This document shows, piece after piece, positions 15,747 through 20,798 of a stretch of DNA of 20,798 nt. The stretch lies in the NCBI RefSeq assembly GCF_000720175.1, contig NZ_JOIX01000127.1, forward strand, positions 1 to 20,798. Reading direction: 5' to 3'. The stretch is from Streptomyces sp. NRRL S-337. GTDB taxonomy: Bacteria; Actinomycetota; Actinomycetes; Streptomycetales; Streptomycetaceae. The notes under the pieces are model-generated. The model was not told the DNA's origin. It worked only from the letters and a program-made list of their open reading frames with translations, and made no database searches. Every line of letters starts with the position of its first letter. Positions within the stretch are counted from its first letter, which is position 1. The position numbers and the translations under genes are program-made.

Positions 15747-16619
15747 ATGCCCTTGCGCAGATCCGGTCCGGCCCGCCGTAAAGTCGCCACGGCCGGAACG
15801 CTCGTTTCTCTCCTCTCCGTGCTCGCTCTGCCCCTCGCACTGCCCGGTTCGGCCACGGCGACCGATGCCGCGAAGAGACCCGCCCACCCCGACGCGGACT
15901 GGATGGGCTCCACCATCGCGCTCCACGAGGGCGTCGACCGGGCCGGCGGCATCGAGCCGCGGGCGTCGTACGGCAGGAGGGGGGTGGCCGGGGTCGACGT
16001 CTCCAGCCACAACCACAAGGTCGGCTGGTGGTCACTGCGCAGGTCGGGGGTGCGCTTCGCGTACGTCAAGGCCACCGAGGGGACCAACTACACCAACCCG
16101 TACTTCACCCAGCAGTACCGGGGCTCGTACAACTCCGGAATGATCCACGGCGCCTACCACTTCGCGCTGCCCGACCACTCCAGCGGTGCCACCCAGGCGC
16201 GCTTCTTCGCCAACCACGGCGGCGACTGGTCCCGGGACGGCAGGACACTGCCCGGCGCGCTCGACATGGAGTACAACCCCTACGGCGCGACCTGCTACGG
16301 CAAGAGCCACAAGGGGATGATCAACTGGATCCACGACTTCGTGCGCACCTACCGGGAGGAGGCCGGGCGCGACCCGGTCATCTACACGTCCACGAACTGG
16401 TGGAAGCGGTGCACCGGCAACTCCGGGAAGTTCGGCCGGAGCAATCCGCTGTGGATCCCGCGCTACGGCTCGTCCGTCGGCGCGCTGCCGGGCGGCTGGC
16501 GGTACCACAGCATCTGGCAGCACACCTCCTCCGGCCACCCGGTCGGCGACCGCAACCGCTTCAACGGCAGCTACAGCCGGCTGAAGGTCCTCGCGTACGG
16601 CGAGGACGACGACGACTGA
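15747..16619 (+). CDS. secreted GH25 muramidase (Chalaropsis-type lysozyme)
   Basis: 290-residue N-acetylmuramidase that cuts the MurNAc-GlcNAc bond of peptidoglycan. A signal peptide ends near SATAT-DAA (about residue 39). The GH25 barrel follows, with GVDVSSH (D84), VKATEGTNY (E111) and the catalytic pair D173 and E175 in ALDMEYN. It closely resembles the Streptomyces enzyme cellosyl, including the KFNGS/RFNGS-type C-terminal end, and lacks a separate wall-binding domain. GGAGG at 15736-15740 is 6 nt before ATG 15747; an ATG at 15742 is out of frame. The protein ends in an acidic DDDD tail. Likely role is wall turnover or competition. Confidence 0.95.
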   Translation: MPLRRSGPARRKVATAGTLVSLLSVLALPLALPGSATATDAAKRPAHPDADWMGSTIALHEGVDRAGGIEPRASYGRRGVAGVDVSSHNHKVGWWSLRRSGVRFAYVKATEGTNYTNPYFTQQYRGSYNSGMIHGAYHFALPDHSSGATQARFFANHGGDWSRDGRTLPGALDMEYNPYGATCYGKSHKGMINWIHDFVRTYREEAGRDPVIYTSTNWWKRCTGNSGKFGRSNPLWIPRYGSSVGALPGGWRYHSIWQHTSSGHPVGDRNRFNGSYSRLKVLAYGEDDDD

Positions 16620-16647
16620 CCGGCGACCCCTCCACCGCTCTGCTTCC

Positions 16648-16690
16648 GGCCGGTCCCCGGCGCCCCGTGATCGGGCGCCGGGGACCGGCC
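16648..16690 (+). terminator. terminator after the muramidase gene
   Basis: Perfect 18-bp GC stem (16648-16665 with 16673-16690) and a 7-nt loop. No T-run follows. It lies 28 bp after the muramidase stop. Confidence 0.8.
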
Positions 16691-16874
16691 GCTCGCCGTC
16701 CGGCGCCCCACCGGGCGTGCACCAGCACACCGCCGCACCGGCACCCGGCACCCGGTATCGACCACTCGATTCGAACAACGGGCAATTCCCGCGGCGCTAC
16801 AACCTTTCCGTACCGATCCGGGTCCAACACTGCGAAATGACCACGCGACGCACCCATCCAACGGGGGTATTCCC

Positions 16875-17324
16875 ATGAAGCGTTCACGTGCCATCGCAGG
16901 ATCCGCCGTACTCGCCGTGGCAGGACTCGCCACGATGGCCACGGCGACCACCGCAACCGCCGCACCGACCGCCGCCGCGTACAACGGGGCCTGTGGCAGC
17001 GGCTACCGTGTGGTGAATTCCGTACCGGTCACCGGAAAGGGGACCGTGTACCTGACGTACAGCGCGAAGACCGGAAAGAACTGTGTCGTGACCGTGCGGA
17101 ACAAGCCCGGAAAGCCGGTGTACGTCTACACGTATCTCACGGCCACCGACGGCAGTTCCGAGTGGGTTTACGACAGCGGGCAGTACACCTCCTACGCCGG
17201 TCCGGTGTATCTCCCGGCAAAGGGCCGGTGCGTGGACTGGGGTGGCGCGATCGAAACGGTGAGCGTCAGCGTTTCGGGCTCCAACTGCGGCCGGATGGCG
17301 CGCGGCGTGGTCACCCACCGCTGA
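16875..17324 (+). CDS. secreted SapA-like (spore-associated protein A family) protein
   Basis: 149 residues. Signal peptide with cleavage near ATAA-PTAAA, then a compact mature domain starting YNGACGSGY and containing NCVVTVRNKPGKP, a SYAGPVYLPAKGRCVDWGG motif and a final SNCG. Its four cysteines (ACG, NCV, RCV, NCG) suggest two disulfides. The arrangement matches the spore-associated protein A family of Streptomyces as I know it; function is not established, but members are found on spores. GGGGG about 8 nt upstream supports ATG 16875. Transcribed separately from the muramidase gene, as a terminator lies between. Confidence 0.8.
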   Translation: MKRSRAIAGSAVLAVAGLATMATATTATAAPTAAAYNGACGSGYRVVNSVPVTGKGTVYLTYSAKTGKNCVVTVRNKPGKPVYVYTYLTATDGSSEWVYDSGQYTSYAGPVYLPAKGRCVDWGGAIETVSVSVSGSNCGRMARGVVTHR

Positions 17325-17337
17325 CCGCGCGGCGGCC

Positions 17338-17374
17338 GACGGCGGTCCCCGGCAGCCCGCCGGGGTCCGCCGTC
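17338..17374. terminator. bidirectional terminator between convergent genes
   Basis: Stem GACGGCGGTCCCCGGC (17338-17353) with GCCGGGGTCCGCCGTC (17359-17374), one mismatch in 16, loop AGCCC. It lies between the SapA-like gene and the convergent oxidoreductase gene, whose stop codon overlaps its right arm. Confidence 0.8.
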
Positions 17375-18815
17375 AGCGCATGCCCAGCGCCCGCAGTGCC
17401 GAGCGCGCCGCGTTGTGACCGCACATCCCGTGGGCACCGGCGCCCGGCGGGGTCGCCGCCGAGCAGAGGTACACGCCGGGCACACCCGTCGCGTACGGGT
17501 CGAGCGCGATCCGCGGACGCATCGTCAGGTTCAGCGGGGTGTTGGCGCCGCCGATGATGTCGCCGCCCACGAAGTTGGCGTTGCCTCGCTCCAGGTCGGC
17601 GGTCGAGGTGGCGGTGAGACCGACGATCCGCTCGCGGGTGCCGGGGGCGAACCGCTCGAACTGCGCCAGCATCGCGGCCGTGGCGTCACCCCGGTAGCCG
17701 TGCGGCACATGGGCATACGCGGAGACCGGGTGGACGTCGCCGGCGGAACGGCCGGGGTCGGCGAGGTACTGCTGGGAGACCAGGAGGAACGGGCGCTCGG
17801 GCATCCGCCCGCGGTGGATCTGCCGTTCGGCGTCCGCGATCTGCGCGAAGCTGCCGCCGAGGTGGACGGTGCCGGCCCGCCGGCAGGCGTCGGCGCGCCA
17901 GGGCACCCCGCCCTCGACCGCCAGGTCGAGCTTGAAGGCGCCGGGGCCGTGCCGGTAGCGGGTGTAGGCGCGGCGTACCCGGGGCGGCAGCCGGTCGCCG
18001 ACCACGGAGGCCGCGGCGGCCGGTGCCAGATCGAGCAACACCGTTGCGGCGGGCGGAAGTTGATCGAGGGAGCGAATGCTCACGCCGGTCTCGATCCGGC
18101 CACCGGCGGCGGTGAGGAGTCCGGCCAGTGCGCGGGCGATGGCGGCGGAGCCGCCCTTCGCGACCGGCCAGCCGAACCGGTGGCCGGCCGCGATGATCAT
18201 GAGTCCGACGGATGCGGCGGCGGGCCCGTTCAGCGGTCCGAAGAGATGCGCCGCCACCCCGCCGTAGAGGCCGCGCGCCTCCTCCGTACGGAAGCGGCCG
18301 GCGAGCGCGGTGGCGGGCTGCAGGGCCCGCAGCCCGAAGCGGGCGAGCCGGACCGGATGCCGGGGCACCCGCAGGAGGGGCTTCATGACGGCGTCGGTGA
18401 GCACCTCGGCGTCGGCGGCCGGCGGACCGAACAGCCGCCGCCACACCGGACCGTCGGCGCCGAGCCCGTCCGCGGTCCGCGCCAGGGACCGGTACAGCGC
18501 CCCCGCGCCGCCGGAGTCGACCGGATGGGCGAGGTCGATCTCCGGCCAGCACCACTCCAGCCCGTGCGCCGCGACGTCCAGCGTGCGCAGGTAAGGCGAG
18601 CCGGCGCCCATCACATGCGTCGAGGAGCAGTGGTCGAACAGCAGGCCGGGGGCGAACAGCTCACCGCTGCGAACACCGCCGCCGATCTCGTCGGCAGCCT
18701 CGAAGAGCGTCACCTTCAGGCCGGCCTGTGCCAGCGTGACCGCCGCGGCCAGCCCGTTCGGTCCGGCGCCCACCACGACCGCCGCGTCACGTTCCCGTCC
18801 CACCCGTTTCGTCAT
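17373..18815 (-). CDS. phytoene-desaturase-like FAD-dependent oxidoreductase
   Basis: 480-residue flavoprotein. The N-terminal dinucleotide fold VVVGAGPNGLAAAVTLAQAG (GxGxxG at 16-21) is followed by a FEAADEIGGGVRSGE motif, the family pattern of phytoene desaturase and PYROXD2-like proteins. The C-terminal FAD-closing motif GVYLCSAATPPGAGAHGMCGHNAA is intact. Substrate unknown; carotenoid desaturation is not implied, since many relatives act elsewhere. ATG 18815 is preceded by only a weak ribosome site. It lies 51 bp after the SDR-DUF2867 gene on the same strand and is probably co-transcribed with it. Confidence 0.88.
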   Translation of the reverse strand: MTKRVGRERDAAVVVGAGPNGLAAAVTLAQAGLKVTLFEAADEIGGGVRSGELFAPGLLFDHCSSTHVMGAGSPYLRTLDVAAHGLEWCWPEIDLAHPVDSGGAGALYRSLARTADGLGADGPVWRRLFGPPAADAEVLTDAVMKPLLRVPRHPVRLARFGLRALQPATALAGRFRTEEARGLYGGVAAHLFGPLNGPAAASVGLMIIAAGHRFGWPVAKGGSAAIARALAGLLTAAGGRIETGVSIRSLDQLPPAATVLLDLAPAAAASVVGDRLPPRVRRAYTRYRHGPGAFKLDLAVEGGVPWRADACRRAGTVHLGGSFAQIADAERQIHRGRMPERPFLLVSQQYLADPGRSAGDVHPVSAYAHVPHGYRGDATAAMLAQFERFAPGTRERIVGLTATSTADLERGNANFVGGDIIGGANTPLNLTMRPRIALDPYATGVPGVYLCSAATPPGAGAHGMCGHNAARSALRALGMR

Positions 18816-18866
18816 GCCGTCAGCATGCCAAGGCGTACCCGGAACCGCCGTGCGGGGGTACGGAGT

Positions 18867-20360
18867 TCACGCCGGACGGGTGCCGGCCGCGGCCTCGGCG
18901 GCGGCCGCGATGTTGCGGGCCATGCCGCCGAACACCACGGCGTGGAAGGGCGTGACGCACCACCAGTACGCATGGCCGGTCAGGCCGTGCGGATGGAACA
19001 GCGCCCGCTGGGCGTAACGCGTGCGGCCCTCGGCGTCGCGGCCGACCGTCATCTCCAGCCAGGCCAGGCCGGGCAGCCGCATCTCGGCGCGCAGTCGCAG
19101 CAGCCGCCCGGGCTCGGCCGCCTCGACGCGCCAGAAGTCGAGCGAGTCGCCGACCCGGAGGCGGCGGGCGTCCCGTCTGCCGCGGCGCAGTCCCACCCCG
19201 CCGGCCAGCCGGTCCAGCCAGCCGCGCACCGCCCAGGCGAGCGGGGAGGAGTACCAGCCGTGTTCCCCGCCGATGCCCTCCACGACCTGCCAGAGCGTCT
19301 CCGGCGGGGCGTTGACGGTGACCTCCCGCCGGTCGGTGTAGAGGCTGCCGCCGGCCCAGTCGGGGTCGGTGGGCAGCGGGTCGCTGGGCGCGCCCGGTAC
19401 GGCGGCGCCGGACCAGCGGGTGGCGACCTGGGCGTCCCGCACCCGGCGCAGTGCCAGGTCCAACGCGTCGTCGAAGGGCAGCGGGTGGCCCGGCGGGTCC
19501 GGGTCGGGAACGTAGCGGGCGATGTCGTGTTCGTGACAGACGACCTCGTGGCGCAGCGACTCGGCCAGCGGCCGGGCGATGCCCGGCGGGACGGGGGTGA
19601 CCAGGCCGATCCAGAGGCTCGACAGGCCGGGGGTGAGCACCGGAACGGGCAGGATGAGCCGTTCCGGCAGTCCGGCGGCCCGCGCGTAACGCTGCATCAT
19701 GTCGCGGTAGGTGAGGACGTCCGGCCCGCCGATGTCGAAGGTCCGGCTGACGTCGGCGGGGAGCCGGGCACACCCGACCAGATACCTCAGCACGTCACGG
19801 ACGGCGATGGGCTGGATGCGGGTACGCACCCAGCTCGGCGTGATCATGAGCGGCAGCCGTTCGGTGAGGTAGCGCAGCATCTCGAAGGAGGCGGAACCGG
19901 AGCCGATGATGACGGCGGCGCGCAGCACGGCGGTGGGCACGCCGGAGGCCAGCAGGATGTCGGCGACCTCGGCCCGGGAGCGCAGGTGGGGCGAGAGGTC
20001 CCGCTCGGGGATGCCGCGCGGGGTGAGTCCGCCGAGGTAGACGATGCGGCCCACGCCGGCGGCGCGGGCCTCCTCGGCGAAGATCCGGGCGGCTCGCCGA
20101 TCGGTCTCCTCGAACCGCCGGCCGGTGCCGAGGGCATGCACGAGGTAGTACGCGACGTCGACGCCGGCCAGCGCACGGCGCATCGAGGCGGCGTCGGTGA
20201 CGTCGCCGCGGACGATCTCCACCTCGCCGGCCCAAGGGTGGTCGCGCAGCTTCTCGGGTGTCCTGGCCAGCGCCCGGACGGCGTATCCGGCGGCGAGCAG
20301 CTCGGGCACCAGGCGGCCGCCGAGATAGCCGGTGGCGCCGGTGACCAGGGCGTCGCCCAT
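18867..20360 (-). CDS. SDR/NmrA-like NAD(P)-binding protein fused to DUF2867
   Basis: 497 residues in two parts. Residues 1 to about 300 form an atypical short-chain dehydrogenase: LVTGATGYLGG (GxxGxxG at 8-14), VRGDVTD, and a YYLVHALGTG region. From about residue 335 to 490 there is a DUF2867 domain of the SRPBCC-like kind (VNAPPETLWQVVEGIGGEHGWY, and the closing HGLTGHAYWW). This fusion is a known architecture in bacteria without an assigned reaction. ATG 20360 is 6 nt after GGGGAGG (20367-20373 on the plus strand, read in reverse); the open frame continues upstream through repeats but that part is not real protein. First gene of a two-gene minus-strand unit with the flavoprotein. Confidence 0.9.
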   Translation of the reverse strand: MGDALVTGATGYLGGRLVPELLAAGYAVRALARTPEKLRDHPWAGEVEIVRGDVTDAASMRRALAGVDVAYYLVHALGTGRRFEETDRRAARIFAEEARAAGVGRIVYLGGLTPRGIPERDLSPHLRSRAEVADILLASGVPTAVLRAAVIIGSGSASFEMLRYLTERLPLMITPSWVRTRIQPIAVRDVLRYLVGCARLPADVSRTFDIGGPDVLTYRDMMQRYARAAGLPERLILPVPVLTPGLSSLWIGLVTPVPPGIARPLAESLRHEVVCHEHDIARYVPDPDPPGHPLPFDDALDLALRRVRDAQVATRWSGAAVPGAPSDPLPTDPDWAGGSLYTDRREVTVNAPPETLWQVVEGIGGEHGWYSSPLAWAVRGWLDRLAGGVGLRRGRRDARRLRVGDSLDFWRVEAAEPGRLLRLRAEMRLPGLAWLEMTVGRDAEGRTRYAQRALFHPHGLTGHAYWWCVTPFHAVVFGGMARNIAAAAEAAAGTRPA

Positions 20361-20368
20361 GGCTGGCC

Positions 20369-20720
20369 TCCCCACGTACTCGGCTGTCCCGCCGTGGTGG
20401 TTTCTCGGCGTTGCGCGCTTTGCGGCGCCCCGTACGTACCTGTCTTTCCCGCCGCGGGGCTTGCTCGCGGTTGTGCTTTGCGGCGCCCCCGCACGTACCA
20501 GTCTGTCCCACCACGGGGCATCCCGCCGTTTCGCGCTTTGCGGCGCCTCCGTACGTAGCTGTCTGCGGCGCCGCGGGGCTCGCTCGCCGTTGCGCTTTGC
20601 GGCGCCTCCCACGTACCTGTCTTTCCCGCCGCGGGGCTTGATCGCCGTTGCGCTTTGCGGCGCCTCCCACGTACCTGTCTTTCCCGTCGCGGGGCTTGTT
20701 CGCCGTTGCGCCTGCGGCGG
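20369..20720. repeat. tandem array of six degenerate ~58-bp repeats
   Basis: Units run 20369-20429, 20430-20487, 20488-20547, 20548-20606, 20607-20664 and 20665-20720 (61, 58, 60, 59, 58 and about 56 nt). Each has ACGTAC near its start, CTGTCTTTCCC, a GCGGGGCTTG block, CGCCGTTGCG and CTTTGCGGCGCC at its end. The two units farthest from the SDR gene are almost identical; those nearest it are the most worn. No unique spacers between units, so it is not CRISPR. The first unit contains the SDR ribosome-binding site. Confidence 0.85.
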
Positions 20721-20758
20721 GCTGGGTTGTTGTGGGTGCGGTGACGGGCCTGCGGGGC

Positions 20759-20798
20759 CGGTGTTTGGGACTGCTGTCGCTTTACGTCCCAAACACCG
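20759..20798. repeat. perfect inverted repeat at the contig end
   Basis: CGGTGTTTGGGAC (20759-20771) and GTCCCAAACACCG (20786-20798) are exact reverse complements around a 14-nt loop. The window ends on the last base of the right arm. Confidence 0.85.

Noticed and set aside
18835..18861. Operator between the SDR and flavoprotein genes (GTACCC...GGGTAC)
   Set aside because: Only 6-nt arms in a short intra-operon gap; too little to support a site.
17415..20558. Long plus-strand open frame (1047 codons)
   Set aside because: It is antisense to two well-recognised minus-strand genes, has Arg/Gly/Ala-biased composition with no domain, and is a GC-rich mirror frame.
20369..20720. CRISPR array
   Set aside because: Units follow each other directly with no unique spacers, differ in length and sequence, and no cas gene is present.
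20361..20792. N-terminal extension of the SDR protein through the repeats
   Set aside because: The Rossmann motif starts at the ATG at 20360 with a good ribosome site; the upstream frame translates the non-coding repeats.

Overview
The window is very GC-rich, with strong third-position G/C bias, GTG starts, GTGA/ATGA gene overlaps and long perfect GC hairpins as terminators. A ceb-like sugar ABC operon with no ATPase gene of its own, an OhrR/Ohr pair, a spore-associated-protein-A-like gene and secreted wall hydrolases all point to a Streptomyces-like actinomycete. The left end is not biological: bases 1-51 are an Illumina Nextera i7 adapter, so this is an untrimmed short-read contig. The right end stops exactly on the arm of a perfect inverted repeat.

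Layout. (i) 74-5171, all plus strand: an APC-type amino acid permease, a YtcJ-like amidohydrolase with a low-complexity N-terminus, and an MFS exporter-like protein with an unusual 13-residue repeat insert. (ii) 5371-9938: a tightly overlapping sugar operon (binding lipoprotein, two CUT1 permeases, GH1 beta-glucosidase) that imports and hydrolyses a beta-linked oligosaccharide. (iii) 9928-10915: the divergent peroxide pair ohr/ohrR around a clear inverted-repeat operator; ohrR looks leaderless. (iv) 11104-13082: a short ORF with a strong ribosome site, coupled by GTGA to a complete FabF-type ketosynthase, then a decayed alpha/beta hydrolase and a textbook terminator. (v) 13173-17324: an envelope/secretion block with two paralogous SLT-domain wall hydrolases sharing duplicated leaders and Crp-type sites, a 63-residue secreted peptide between them, a GH25 muramidase and a SapA-like secreted protein. 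(vi) 17373-20360, minus strand: an SDR-DUF2867 fusion followed by a phytoene-desaturase-like flavoprotein. (vii) 20369-20798: a degenerate array of about 58-bp tandem repeats, whose first unit contains the SDR ribosome-binding site, then the terminal hairpin.

Most notable points. Both SLT paralogs break off at the same codon, directly after a 100-nt block identical in both. This is either an assembly collapse or a real recombination event, and read evidence is needed to decide. The two SLT leaders share matching Crp-type sites and a conserved hairpin with compensatory changes. Two unrelated genes (the ketosynthase and, more weakly, the MFS gene) begin in a GTGA overlap with an upstream mini-ORF. 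I see no CRISPR array, tRNA, rRNA, integrase or transposase gene, and no obvious new defence system.
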